From Methyloversatilis sp. RAC08 (GTDB taxonomy: Bacteria; Pseudomonadota; Gammaproteobacteria; Burkholderiales; Rhodocyclaceae), in contig NZ_CP016448.1 in the NCBI RefSeq assembly GCF_001713355.1, forward strand, positions 434,001 through 498,000: a stretch of 64,000 nt of DNA. The letters are read 5' to 3'. The translations under genes and the position numbers were made by a program. The notes below the pieces were generated by a model. The model made no database searches and was not told the DNA's origin. It saw only the letters and a program-made list of their open reading frames with translations. Positions 19,756-27,945 of this stretch are shown here, piece after piece (the stretch's first letter is position 1; every line of letters begins with the position of its first letter).

Positions 19756-20358
19756 TCAGTTTTGACGGGCTGATCTACCCGCATAGATCAGCAAGCACAG
19801 GCCGCCGATCATCATCCAGCCAGATCCGGGCTCGGGCACCGGTGCGGCGAGGGCGTACTCAAGCGCACTGAACCGATAGATGTCTTCTGTGGCCCGCACG
19901 GAGAAAGACGTAATGAGTTCGTCACCGAAAAGCTCGGAAACGACGATCCACGGCGTGGGTTCAACGCCTGCAGCAGTGCCGAGAAAAGTGCCGTTGACGC
20001 CAAAAGCATTGATCGTCGCGGTGTTGTATTTGACGCCACTGAGGTTGCCAATCGAACCGTTGAACAGCTTCACGTAGTTCGCTGGGCCGGCAAACGAGAA
20101 AATGACTGTTTCACCGGGGTCTATCGCGTGGTCGATCTGCCCAACGATACCGATCCCGTTGAGCTGAAGAAAATTGAGCTTGTCAGAGCCGGTGATGGTG
20201 AGCGCACCTTGCTGCCATACGTCGGCCTGAAATGAACCTTGATCGGTGAAGTCGACATGAACAGTGTTCGCAGATACCGACCCGGACACTGAGCAGAACA
20301 GCCCGATCCAAAGGACAGCACTCGTCATGTAACCCTTGAAAACTTTCGCGACACGCAT
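19756..20358 (-). CDS. PEP-CTERM sorting-domain protein
   Basis: A signal peptide (AVLWIGLFCSVSGSVSA) precedes a ~150-residue beta-rich domain with no recognised catalytic motif. It ends in the tripartite PEP-CTERM signal: APVPEPGSGWMM, a hydrophobic run GGLCLLIYAG, and a basic tail RSARQN. Exosortase is expected to cleave it at the PEP motif. A GGAGG ribosome-binding site lies 6 nt before the ATG. It sits just upstream of the EpsI gene, on the same strand but 690 bp away, so it is probably a separate transcript. Confidence 0.88.
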   Translation of the reverse strand: MRVAKVFKGYMTSAVLWIGLFCSVSGSVSANTVHVDFTDQGSFQADVWQQGALTITGSDKLNFLQLNGIGIVGQIDHAIDPGETVIFSFAGPANYVKLFNGSIGNLSGVKYNTATINAFGVNGTFLGTAAGVEPTPWIVVSELFGDELITSFSVRATEDIYRFSALEYALAAPVPEPGSGWMMIGGLCLLIYAGRSARQN

Positions 20359-20815
20359 GGCAACCTCCGGCAGCAGATGTTTCGGAGAAGAAGATCACAC
20401 GGTGAATCGACAAGGTCCGTGCGGGTGGAAAAATGCTGCTGTTGCTTGCGCTGTCGCCAAGATTTCGCGTCGGCGCCCGCCCCGAAGACTGAACGACGAA
20501 CCCAGAGTCCAACCTGAATAGCCGGCAGGGAATCGCAGTGCATTGGCATGAAGCAACTGTAAACACACGCCAGCGACGTCATGATTACGCGAACCGAGAG
20601 AAACGCGTACAAAAAGATTGATGCCATTGATCCGGCTGACAAAGGGAATCGATCACTGTTGCCGCGTGAGGTGATCGAAGAAGTCACGCACGTGCACTTT
20701 GGGAGCAGCGCCCCCCGCCGCGATCGTGCAGCGACCGTCGTTGTGCGGAGCGCGTATCGCGACGGGGCCGTCGCTCCCACAATCCCACAGACCACAGCCC
20801 GCAAGTCCGTTCCAT
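20359..20815. other. Intergenic region with a REP-like element
   Basis: No gene is seen. At about 20702-20795 lies a REP/BIME-type unit like those between 23.6 and 31.6 kb (CCGCGATCGTGCAGCGACC ... GCGACGGGGCCGTCGCTCCCAC). It is immediately downstream of the hydrolase-monooxygenase gene, a usual place for REP elements. Confidence 0.55.
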
Positions 20816-23197
20816 TTACGCCAGCGTGTAATCCGCCAGATCGGGTTTCTTCACGGCTTTCACGTATTCGCGGGTGAAGCCGGGGAAGATGGCGATTACG
20901 CGGCCGTTTTCCATGCGGTACCAGCTGCGGCACTGGCTCCAGACCGAGGTGCCAAGGCGCTGCTGCAGGTCGCGGTTCCAGGCGTCGGCGACTTCGGGGC
21001 GCACGTCGATCCAGCGCCGGCCGCCGGTGCGCACGGCCTGCATGCAGGCGATGGCGTGCTGCACTTCGGGTTCTATATAGAGCAGCGTCGAGGTGTGGCC
21101 GGTGGCGGTGTTGGGGCCGAGCATCAGGAACATATTGGGAAAACCCGCCACGGTGATGCCCTGGTAGGCGGCCGGGCCGTCGGCCCAGGCGTCGGCCAGC
21201 GTGCGCCCGCCGCAACCGGTGACGCGCAGCGACGACAGCAGCTGCACCGCGTCGAAGCCGGTGGCGCACACCAGGGTGTCGATCTCGCGCTCACGGCCGT
21301 CAGCCGTGACCACGCCGGTCGCCGTGATGCGGGTGATGGCGTCGGTCACCAGTTCGACATTGGGTCGGCACAGCGCGGGGTAGAAATCGTTGGAATAGAT
21401 GATGCGCTTGCAGCCCAGCGGGTACGGCGGCGTGAGCCGCTCGCGCAGTGCGGCGTCGGGCACCTGCCTGTCGCGGTGGCGGGCGGCGGTCATCAGCATG
21501 GACTTGCGTGCCAGCGTGCCTTCATCGAAGCCGCGTCGGCCCAGTTCGAGCGCCTGCACCCAGGCAGCCCGCACCGCGGCGGCGTACGGCGGCAGGTGGG
21601 CAAGCACGCGGTCGAACACGGTGTAGCGACGGTCGAGCCGCGGCATGACCCAGTTGGCGGTGCGCTGGAACACGTGCAGTTGCCCTGCTTCGGCGGCGAC
21701 CGGCGGCACCAGTTGCGACGCGGTGGAGCCGGTACCAATGACGGCGACGCGCTTGCCGGCCATGGCATAGCCGTGGTCCCAGCGGGCGGAATGGAGGGTC
21801 TTGCCGCGGAAATCGGCCAGCCCGGGGATGTCGGGCCAGCGCAGCTGGCTCAGCGGGCCGGTGCTGCACACGAAAAAGCGCGCGCTCAGCGCGTCGCCGC
21901 GCTCGGTGGCGAATTGCCAGCGGCCGCTGGATTCGTCGAACGTGGCTTCGGTGAGCCGCGTACCGAGCCGCATGTGGCCGATCAGGCCGTGCTTTTCGGC
22001 CACCTGCTGCATGTAGGCCTGGATTTCCGGCGCCGAGGCGAAGCGGCGCGACCAGCCGGGGTTGGGCGCGAACGAGAACGAATAGGCCGGTGCGGGCACG
22101 TCGACATGGGCGCCCGGGTAGGTGTTGTCCCACCAGGTGCCGCCGAGCCCCGGCTGCTTTTCGAGGATGACGAAATCGTGGATGCCGGCGCGCTTGAGCT
22201 GCACCGCCATGCACAGGCCGGACATGCCGGCGCCGAGGATGACCACCTCGTGCCGCGTGGTGATGGGCGGCGTGGCGTGCGCGAGCGATGCGTGCGTGAA
22301 ACGGGCGATGCGGGCGATGGCCGCGTCGGCGCTGGGCAGCGCGCCGCCATGCATCTGGAACACATGCCAGCGCCGCTCGGTGATGTCGCACTCGACTTCG
22401 ACGCCCGCGGCCTCGAGCGCGTCGTGCAGCGCCACCGCCTGGTCGTGCAGCAGCTCGTCGGTGCCGGCCTGGATCAGCGTCGGCGGCAGGCTGCGCAGAT
22501 CGGTGTGCAGCGGCGAGGCGAGCGGCGATTCGGGCGGCGCGTCGCCCAGGTAGTGCGCGGCGCAGGCTGAGGCCCAGTCGGTACTGAGCATGGCTTCGCC
22601 GGCGGGAATCGTGTCGGGCATGCCGGCGGGTGTCATGTCCACCCAGGGCGACAGCAGCACGAGGGCGGCAGGGCGCGGCGCATCGGCGTCGCGCAGCGCG
22701 AGGGCCGCCGCCAGTGCCAGACCGCCACCCGCCGAATCGCCGGCGATGACGACCGGGCCCTGCTCGTTCAGCGCGCGGAAAGCTGCCACGGCGTCGTCGA
22801 TGGCGGCCGGAAAGCGGTGTTCGGGAGCGAGCCGGTATTCCAGCGAAAACACCGACAGGCCGCTGGCCAGCGCGATGCGCGATGTCAGCGCCCGATGGCC
22901 ATGTGCCGAGCCCACGCAGTAGGCGCCGCCGTGCAGATACAGGATGACGCCCGGTCGCACCGGCGGCGTGTCGTGCCGGCGCAGCCATTCGCCCGGCACC
23001 CCGCCGACCGTGGCCGGCTCGATCGACACCCCGGCCGGCACCAGCGTGGTTCTGGCGAGCCGCGCCAGCCAGCGCCGCTGCGCATCAATCGACCAACGCG
23101 GCGAAAACGCCGGCTTCAACACCAGCTTCAGCGAGCCGCGAATGAGAAAGGCCGAAAGCGCCTCGATGAAGCCCCGGGGTGAGTACGTCTTCCTCAT
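20816..23197 (-). CDS. Alpha/beta-hydrolase::Baeyer-Villiger monooxygenase fusion
   Basis: A two-domain 793-residue protein. Residues ~1-305 are an HSL-type alpha/beta hydrolase: oxyanion HGG at 89-91, nucleophile elbow GDSAGG with Ser155, then Asp247 and His278. Residues ~315-793 are a flavin monooxygenase: FAD-binding GAGMSG at 322-327, GGTWWDNTYPGAHVD near 352-366, NADPH-binding GTGSTA at 487-492, and the Baeyer-Villiger fingerprint FxGxxxHxxxWD at 462-473. Such oxygenases turn ketones into esters or lactones, and the hydrolase could then open them, so one polypeptide may perform oxidation plus hydrolysis. That coupling is an inference. The gene stands alone, flanked by REP DNA. Substrate is unknown. 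Confidence 0.88.
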   Translation of the reverse strand: MRKTYSPRGFIEALSAFLIRGSLKLVLKPAFSPRWSIDAQRRWLARLARTTLVPAGVSIEPATVGGVPGEWLRRHDTPPVRPGVILYLHGGAYCVGSAHGHRALTSRIALASGLSVFSLEYRLAPEHRFPAAIDDAVAAFRALNEQGPVVIAGDSAGGGLALAAALALRDADAPRPAALVLLSPWVDMTPAGMPDTIPAGEAMLSTDWASACAAHYLGDAPPESPLASPLHTDLRSLPPTLIQAGTDELLHDQAVALHDALEAAGVEVECDITERRWHVFQMHGGALPSADAAIARIARFTHASLAHATPPITTRHEVVILGAGMSGLCMAVQLKRAGIHDFVILEKQPGLGGTWWDNTYPGAHVDVPAPAYSFSFAPNPGWSRRFASAPEIQAYMQQVAEKHGLIGHMRLGTRLTEATFDESSGRWQFATERGDALSARFFVCSTGPLSQLRWPDIPGLADFRGKTLHSARWDHGYAMAGKRVAVIGTGSTASQLVPPVAAEAGQLHVFQRTANWVMPRLDRRYTVFDRVLAHLPPYAAAVRAAWVQALELGRRGFDEGTLARKSMLMTAARHRDRQVPDAALRERLTPPYPLGCKRIIYSNDFYPALCRPNVELVTDAITRITATGVVTADGREREIDTLVCATGFDAVQLLSSLRVTGCGGRTLADAWADGPAAYQGITVAGFPNMFLMLGPNTATGHTSTLLYIEPEVQHAIACMQAVRTGGRRWIDVRPEVADAWNRDLQQRLGTSVWSQCRSWYRMENGRVIAIFPGFTREYVKAVKKPDLADYTLA

Positions 23198-23449
23198 GCA
23201 ACACGCTCCGCCTCAGTTCGGTTGGTTCCGTGCAATCACCGCACCGCGCACCCTACCTCACCCGGGCCGAACGGCGAACCTGCAGTGCACCAGCCCCCCC
23301 TCGGCATGGTGCTGCGGACCGGCGCAGGCAGCGAGCTCAGCCGTGTTTCGGCGGAGCGACGCTTTCGTGTAGGGCGGCTTCTTTTGGCAGGACTTCACGG
23401 CGCTGCGGGGATTTGAGGAAGGGCAAGGCTTCTGTGGGGGTGGTGAGGC

Positions 23450-23653
23450 GCTCTGTAGGAGCAGCGAGGCTTTCTGTGGGAGCAGCGAGGCTTTCTGTGG
23501 GAGCAGCGAGGCTTTCTGTGGGAGCGGCGAGGCTTTCTGTGGGAGCAGCGAGGCTTTCTGTGGGAGCAGCGAGGCTTTCTGTGGGAGCAGCGAGGCTTTC
23601 TGTGGGAGCAGCGAGGCTTTCTGTGGGAGCAGCGAGGCTTTCTGTGGGAGCGG
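23450..23653. repeat. Tandem 21-bp repeat array (about ten copies)
   Basis: The unit AGCGAGGCTTTCTGTGGGAGC (one base longer than 20 when the joining A is counted) repeats head to tail with almost no variation; a G replaces A once near 23536 and the first copies are degenerate. The unit contains TGTGGGAGC, the edge of the REP element that follows directly, so it seems to have grown by slippage from a REP border. Because 21 is a multiple of three, all frames stay open across it, which produces false reading frames on both strands. Confidence 0.9.
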
Positions 23654-23727
23654 CGGCCTCGCCGCGATACGCACGTTGATCATCGATCATCGCTGCACTG
23701 ATCGCGGCGAGGCCGCCGCTCCCACAG
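23642..23727. repeat. Inverted REP pair (BIME-like)
   Basis: Two perfect 27-bp arms, 23642-23668 and 23701-23727, are inverted around a 32-bp centre. Each arm begins CTGTGGGAGCGGCGG and itself contains the small palindrome GCGGC-CTC-GCCGC. The transcript could form a very stable hairpin. It lies beyond the 3' end of both flanking genes' reading frames. Confidence 0.85.
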
Positions 23728-23890
23728 TGGCTGCTCCCACAGTGGCTGCTCCCTCAGTGGCTGCATCCCACAGTGGCTGGATCCCTCAGGAGCTGCATCC
23801 CACACAGGATCTGGATCCCACAGCGGCAAGCTCACAGGGGCTGCCCCAAAGTGACTGGCTCACACAGTGGCCGCTCCCACCGGGCTCACA
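23728..23890. repeat. Degenerate TGGCTGCTCCCACAG repeats
   Basis: Seven or eight imperfect copies of a 15-18-bp unit (TGGCTGCTCCCACAG and variants with CTCAG, GCATCC, GGATCC) continue the REP border downstream of the inverted pair. No gene is present before the DksA/TraR stop codon at 23927. Confidence 0.7.
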
Positions 23891-23926
23891 CCAGGCGGTG
23901 CGGCATTCCGAGCGGCAGAGAGTGCT

Positions 23927-24316
23927 TTAAAGCTTGTGCGAAGGCTTGCGGACACACTCGCATCGCGCTTCGCAGACGACGCAATAGGGCGTTTGCGCGG
24001 CGATTTCGAGTCGCTCGACCGGGATGTCGTTGCAGCACTCGCGGCAGATGCCGTACGTGCCTGCGGCGATCCTCACCAGCGCGGCGTTGATCGAACTGAG
24101 GCACGCAACGTCCTCTTCCACGCGCTGCAGATCGATCGCGCGATCGGACGCGCGCTGCGCAGCGTCGTCGCCATCTTGCAGCAGCACCTCGGGCGCAGGC
24201 TCGGATCGGGTCATCCCCGCGAGATACGCTCTGCGTCGGGCAGCCAGTTCCGCCTGTTGCCGACGCAGGACGCTTTCGAAATGCTTCTGCTGTGTTGCAG
24301 TCATGAAGATATGCAT
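23927..24316 (-). CDS. DksA/TraR family C4 zinc-finger protein (paralogue 1)
   Basis: A 129-residue protein with an N-terminal coiled-coil region (EQ-rich, RRQQAELAARR), an acidic ..LQDGDDAAQRASDRAIDL.. tip region and a C4 zinc finger, CRECC (near 93) ... YCVVCE. The family acts in the secondary channel of RNA polymerase or in related stress control. The start ATG 24316 follows GGAGG by six bases. A close paralogue lies at 26540-26929. The upstream promoter carries an FNR-type box. Confidence 0.85.
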   Translation of the reverse strand: MHIFMTATQQKHFESVLRRQQAELAARRRAYLAGMTRSEPAPEVLLQDGDDAAQRASDRAIDLQRVEEDVACLSSINAALVRIAAGTYGICRECCNDIPVERLEIAAQTPYCVVCEARCECVRKPSHKL

Positions 24317-24415
24317 GAAGGCCTCCGTTGCAATGCTGTGGTGGCCCGCTGTGTAGTTTCAAATCCTGATCGGACGTTTCCGCGCGGGGCGAAAGCTGTT
24401 GCCTTCGATGTACCA

Positions 24416-24456
24416 AGCATGGGCGCAGCGCGCCAATACGGCTTGCGCTGCATCAA
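24416..24456 (-). promoter_or_regulatory. FNR/CRP-family box and -10 element for DksA paralogue 1
   Basis: On the minus strand TTGAT-GCAG-CGCAA (24443-24456) resembles an FNR-type site (consensus TTGAT-N4-ATCAA) with one degenerate half. Twenty-one bases downstream is CATGCT (24416-24421) in the -10 position, the geometry of a class II activator promoter. The same box, spacing and -10 occur upstream of the gene at 27002-27631. Confidence 0.55.
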
Positions 24457-24658
24457 GGCTGCTGAAATGAGGAGAGAAGGTTCACCGAGGCGCGACCTGC
24501 ATCAATCAGAAGGATGACCACGCACCCTTCGGCATCGATCGATGCCTCAACCCGGCCGTCTGGCCGACGCGACGCACCTTGAAATCAGTGAAGGTCTGGT
24601 GGGAGCGGCGAGGTTCCTGTGGGAGCAGTGCTGTTTGTTGTGGGAGCAGTGCTGTTTG

Positions 24659-24799
24659 TTGTGGGAGCGGCGGCCTCGCCGCGATACGCACTTCGCACGG
24701 CGATGGCCGCTGCACTGATCGCGACGGGGCCGTCGCTCCCACAAGTCCCTGCGCTTGAGGCTACGCCGCGGTATCCGGAGCGGCACTGCCCCCTGTGGG
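24659..24799. repeat. REP array unit interrupted by IS110 copy 1
   Basis: A 132-bp-type unit (GTGGGAGCGGCGGCCTCGCC ... GGGGCCGTCGCTCCCAC ... CTGTGGGAG) that is continuous in sequence with the units at 26002-26520 if the IS is removed. Two shorter GTGGGAGCAGTGCTGTTTGTT copies precede it at 24619-24665. Confidence 0.8.
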
Positions 24800-24804
24800 A
24801 GATT

Positions 24805-25770
24805 CTATGTCTGAGCACAAGTGTTTTTGTGCTCCCTGGGTTGGTATTGCGAGCCGGTTTTCATGAGAGAGAACGCAACGCGAGCGATCTTTCTCGCGAG
24901 TGCGACGAGGGCCTGAGTGCAGGAGAATCCGCGAGCGATGCAGGCCTGATAGAAGGGTTTCCAGGTGGCTGAGCGGCTGGCTGCCATGGCGGCGTTGTGC
25001 AGGAGTCGGCGCACCTCCGGGTCGCCCTTTTTGCTCAGGGTGCCGCGGGCGTTCTGGTTTCCCGATTGGCGCACGCACACATCGAGCCCGAGATAGGCGA
25101 TGAAGGCGTCTGCGCTTTTGAAGGCGCCCCGATGGAAGGTCGCGCACAAGGCGGCGGCGCTCAGCGGACCGACGCCTTCGATACCCTGGCAGCGGCGGTG
25201 ATCGTCGATCCAGTCGCTGGCTTTGAGCTTTTCCACGATCTGGGCCTGAATCTGCTGGGCGAGCCGGTCGGCCTTGGCCAGCAAGGCGCGCACCTCGCGC
25301 TTGAAGCCGGGCAGATCGAACAGGCTCTGGCGCAAGATGACGGCGGTCCGGACCAGGGTGGCGCGACGACGCAGCAGTTGCTGCACGCGTTGCGTGGCCT
25401 CGGGCGGCAGCGTGTAGGGGCGCAGGTGCGAGCCCTCTTTGGCGACGTAGCGGGCGATGAGCCGGGCGTCGATCGGGTCGGTCTTGGCCCGCACGCTGGT
25501 GGCGCCGCGGTAGCGCGAGAGGCGGTAGCCGTCGATCAGGTAGAGCGGGTGCCCGGCCTTGATCACGGCGTCGCGCAGCGCGAGGTGGTAGGTGCCGGTG
25601 GCCTCGCAGCCGATGTGCAGCGGGCCGCTGGGCAAGGTGCGCAGCCAGGCCCGGATGGCTAGAGGGGTGTTGTCGATGCGCTGCACCGGGCCGTGCTCGC
25701 CCAGTGCGATATCGAGGCTGGCTTTGGATACGTCGATGCCGATGTGAATCGGCGAAGGCTGACTTGTCAT
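24805..25770 (-). CDS. IS110-family transposase (DEDD/serine recombinase), copy 1
   Basis: A 321-residue protein with the start chosen at MTSQPSPIHIG, 9 nt after a CGGGAGCG ribosome-binding site; the frame is open for 53 codons upstream but that region is the noncoding RNA leader. RuvC-like DEDD residues are Asp13 (GIDVSK), Glu56 (CEATGT), Asp98 and Asp101 (KTDPIDA). The C-terminal IS116/IS110/IS902 domain has GIEGVGPLSAAAL and the probable catalytic Ser246 in RGTLSKKGD. The stop codon lies 3 nt from the element's right end, as in the IS110 (not IS1111) subgroup. Confidence 0.93.
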   Translation of the reverse strand: MTSQPSPIHIGIDVSKASLDIALGEHGPVQRIDNTPLAIRAWLRTLPSGPLHIGCEATGTYHLALRDAVIKAGHPLYLIDGYRLSRYRGATSVRAKTDPIDARLIARYVAKEGSHLRPYTLPPEATQRVQQLLRRRATLVRTAVILRQSLFDLPGFKREVRALLAKADRLAQQIQAQIVEKLKASDWIDDHRRCQGIEGVGPLSAAALCATFHRGAFKSADAFIAYLGLDVCVRQSGNQNARGTLSKKGDPEVRRLLHNAAMAASRSATWKPFYQACIARGFSCTQALVALARKIARVAFSLMKTGSQYQPREHKNTCAQT

Positions 25771-25810
25771 GAACAGGCGCTCCCGACTAAGGTTTAGGGA
25801 CTTGTCGGGA

Positions 25811-25985
25811 CTCACCAGGCAATCGCTTGCAGGATATGGTCGATCAGGGCCGGCGAGGGCCGCGTCGATGGATTCCTCATGGGTGCTCGATGGTGAGGGG
25901 CGGGACGATATCTCCCACGGTCTGTGCAAAAGCCAGAAGCGGCGTTAGTCCCTCCACCCCGACAAGTTCTCACTACAACTTGCCG
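25811..25985 (-). ncRNA. Candidate bridge/seek RNA of IS110 copy 1
   Basis: Same sequence as 31637-31811, described there. On the plus strand the complements of the two target-guide stretches are AGCGGCG (25938-25944) and CTCCCAC (25912-25918). Confidence 0.7.
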
Positions 25986-26001
25986 AGACAGAACATACAA
26001 G

Positions 26002-26520
26002 CGGCGGCTTCGCCGCGATAGGCACGCTGAACTGTGATGGTCATGGCACTGATCGCGACGGGGCCGTCGCTCCCACAAGTCCCTGCGCTTGAGGCCTCGC
26101 CGTGGTATCCGGAGCGGCACCACCCCCTGTGGGAGCGGCGGCTTCGCCGCGATAGGCACGCTGAACTGTGATGGTCATGGCACTGATCGCGACGGGGCCG
26201 TCGCTCCCACAAGTCCCTGCGCTTGAGGCCTCGCCGCGGTATCCGGAGCGGCGCCACCCCTGTGGGAGCGGCGGCCTCGCCGCGATAGGCACTTTGCACG
26301 GCGATGGTCATGGCACTGATCGCGACGGGGCCGTCGCTCCCACAAGTCCCTGCGCTTGAGGCCTCGCCGTGGTATCTGCAGCGGCGCCAATCCCTGTGGG
26401 AGCGGCGGCCTCGCCGCGAAACGCACGTTGAACCGTGATGGTCATGGCACTGATCGCGACGGGGCCGTCGCTCCCACAGTCCCTGCGCTTGAGACTTCGA
26501 CGCGGTCTCCGCGGGCGCGG
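26002..26520. repeat. 132-bp tandem REP/BIME array
   Basis: Nearly four units begin at GCGGCGGCTTCGCCGCG (26002, about 26133, 26264 and 26397). Each contains one REP (GGAGCGGCGGCCTCGCCGCG), the spacer GTGATGGTCATGGCACTG, and an inverted variant REP (CGCGACGGGGCCGTCGCTCCC). The first unit abuts the IS. The whole array lies between the two DksA/TraR genes, downstream of the second. Confidence 0.88.
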
Positions 26521-26539
26521 CCCCTGCGCACGGGCGGCT

Positions 26540-26929
26540 TCAGAGGCTTGCTGCGGGTTTGTGGCCGCGTTCGCGTTGCGCTTCGCAGGCGACGCAGTAC
26601 CTGGCCTGGGGCGCGACTTCCAGCCGTTTGGCCGGGATGTCTGCGCCGCACTCGCGGCAGATGCCGTAGTTGCCTTCGGCGATCCGCTGCAGCGCGGCGT
26701 CGATGTCGGCGAGGCGCACGACGTCTTCTTCGACACGCTGCAGATCGATCTCGCGGTCGGACGCGCGCTGCGGCGCGTCGTCACCGTCCTGCAGCAGCAC
26801 TTCGCGGGCGTGCTCGGCACGCGTGAGGCCACCGAGATACGCCTTGCGCCGCGCGCTCAGTTCTTCGTGTTCCTGACGCAGGATGAGTTCGAGGCGCTGA
26901 CGTTGTTCCGAGGTCAGGGGCAGATTCAT
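26540..26929 (-). CDS. DksA/TraR family C4 zinc-finger protein (paralogue 2)
   Basis: A 129-residue protein with the same plan as paralogue 1 (23927-24316): a coiled-coil N-terminus, an ..LQDGDDAPQRASDREIDLQRVEEDV.. core shared almost word for word, and the zinc finger CRECGADIP ... YCVACE. It has the usual CxxC, whereas paralogue 1 has CRECC. It follows the gene at 27002 by 72 bp on the same strand, so it is probably cotranscribed from the FNR-like promoter at 27.7 kb. Confidence 0.85.
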   Translation of the reverse strand: MNLPLTSEQRQRLELILRQEHEELSARRKAYLGGLTRAEHAREVLLQDGDDAPQRASDREIDLQRVEEDVVRLADIDAALQRIAEGNYGICRECGADIPAKRLEVAPQARYCVACEAQRERGHKPAASL

Positions 26930-27001
26930 GACGATTTCCTCCGTGGGCCATTGGCAGCCCTTTGTGTGGTGTCGGATCCGGGCCCGGATGACAAAACCGC
27001 T

Positions 27002-27631
27002 TCAGCCGCCCAGCGGGCGAGCGATCAGCGACCGTTCGGGCGCGAAGGCAAAGCGGTCGAACAGTGAATACACCGGCGTGTTGCCGTCGCGCGAGCACGA
27101 GAAAATGACCTTCGCGATGTTGGCGGTGGTGGACGAGTAAAGCACGATCTGCCAGCTACCCCACGCCGCATCGCTGTGAGCCACCGGGTACTCGGCGCGT
27201 CCGAGCAGCTTTCCGGCGGCGTCATAGGCTTCGAGGAAGGGCTGCGCGGTCGCCGCGGTCATGCCTTCCGGCGCTTCCATCGGCTTGGCGTCGATCGAAA
27301 CCCAGCGCTGCGGTTTCGCGAAGACGGCTTCGATGCCGCCCTGACGTGCGTCGAACATGCAGAGCTGCGGCGGCGCGACCACGGAAATGCCGTTCGGTGC
27401 CGATTCCATGCCCCAGGCCGAACGCGCGTATGCGTGCCAGCGCTTGGCCGGTTGGGTCGTGATCGACGCGAAGGTCACGCCCTTGGCTGCGTACTGGGTG
27501 TCGATCACAGTGCCCTCGGGCACATCGTCGAACAGGATCACGGTCGCCTTGGCAAACTCCAGCGGCGGGCGCACAACCGGTCCGGTGGGGCGATGAAGTC
27601 CCGGATTGATGAGATCGCTGATCTTCGGCAT
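27002..27631 (-). CDS. Hypothetical protein, 209 residues
   Basis: I do not recognise the family. There is no signal peptide or membrane segment. The N-terminus is Pro-rich (LHRPTGPVVRPPLEFAK). The middle has beta-rich stretches such as TVILFDDVPEGTVIDTQYAAKGVTF and a C-terminal half (FLEAYDAAGKLLGRAEYP ... FDRFAFAPE) that recalls jelly-roll domains of exported bacterial proteins; this is an impression, not an assignment. The probable promoter is an FNR-type one and the gene is likely in an operon with a DksA/TraR protein, suggesting stress- or oxygen-linked expression. Confidence 0.7.
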   Translation of the reverse strand: MPKISDLINPGLHRPTGPVVRPPLEFAKATVILFDDVPEGTVIDTQYAAKGVTFASITTQPAKRWHAYARSAWGMESAPNGISVVAPPQLCMFDARQGGIEAVFAKPQRWVSIDAKPMEAPEGMTAATAQPFLEAYDAAGKLLGRAEYPVAHSDAAWGSWQIVLYSSTTANIAKVIFSCSRDGNTPVYSLFDRFAFAPERSLIARPLGG

Positions 27632-27676
27632 GACACATCTCCATGTGACGCAAAGGCGGGTGCCTTCGACACTTCA

Positions 27677-27717
27677 AGCATGGATGCCGCGTGGGAATCT
27701 GCCTTGCGTTTGATCAA
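27677..27717 (-). promoter_or_regulatory. FNR/CRP-family box and -10 element for the hypothetical/DksA operon
   Basis: On the minus strand TTGAT-CAAA-CGCAA (27704-27717) lies 21 nt before CATGCT (27677-27682). Box halves, spacing and -10 are the same as at 24416-24456, and the flanking ~60 bp are also related between the two sites. Confidence 0.55.
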
Positions 27718-27945
27718 TGTGGCGGCGTTCATCGACCGCACATGTCCGCAAAAGACATTTGCATAGTTAGAATCACCAATGGACCAAATATAGTGGCGCT
27801 TGCGGCGCTGAGCGCGGCAGCCGGTGCGGATGATCTGGCGCGACCGTCACGGAGGCATGGACGATGGACAAGCACGACCCCGCGCCGGTTGCGCACAGCG
27901 CGGCATGATGAGCGGCCCGTCCAATCCCGGATAGCCAGCGCAGCC

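Larger units (their letters stand above)
24800..26001 (-). mobile_element. IS110-family insertion sequence, copy 1 (1200 bp plus CT core)
   Basis: The element is identical in layout to copies at 31621 and 62069: TTGTATG... at the left end and ...CATAGAAT at the right end in transposase orientation, no terminal inverted repeats, and a CT dinucleotide (AG on the plus strand) at both junctions. It splits a REP repeat: CTGTGGG-AG on one side and AG-CGGCGGC on the other, which together rebuild CTGTGGGAGCGGCGG. It contains one transposase gene and a ~230-bp 5' noncoding region. Confidence 0.92.

Noticed and set aside
21982-22365. Small Arg/Ser/Pro-rich frames inside larger genes
   Set aside because: Overlapping shadow frames without any motif.
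20699-22570. 623-codon open frame opposite the hydrolase-monooxygenase
   Set aside because: Gly/Ala/His/Arg-rich antisense frame typical of GC-rich DNA, opposite a gene with all catalytic motifs intact.
23450-23653. CRISPR array
   Set aside because: Units are 21 bp, head to tail with no spacers, and no cas genes are present.
23179-23690. Repeat-peptide genes read through the 21-bp array on both strands
   Set aside because: Frames are open only because the unit is a multiple of three without stops; no ribosome-binding site or conserved domain.
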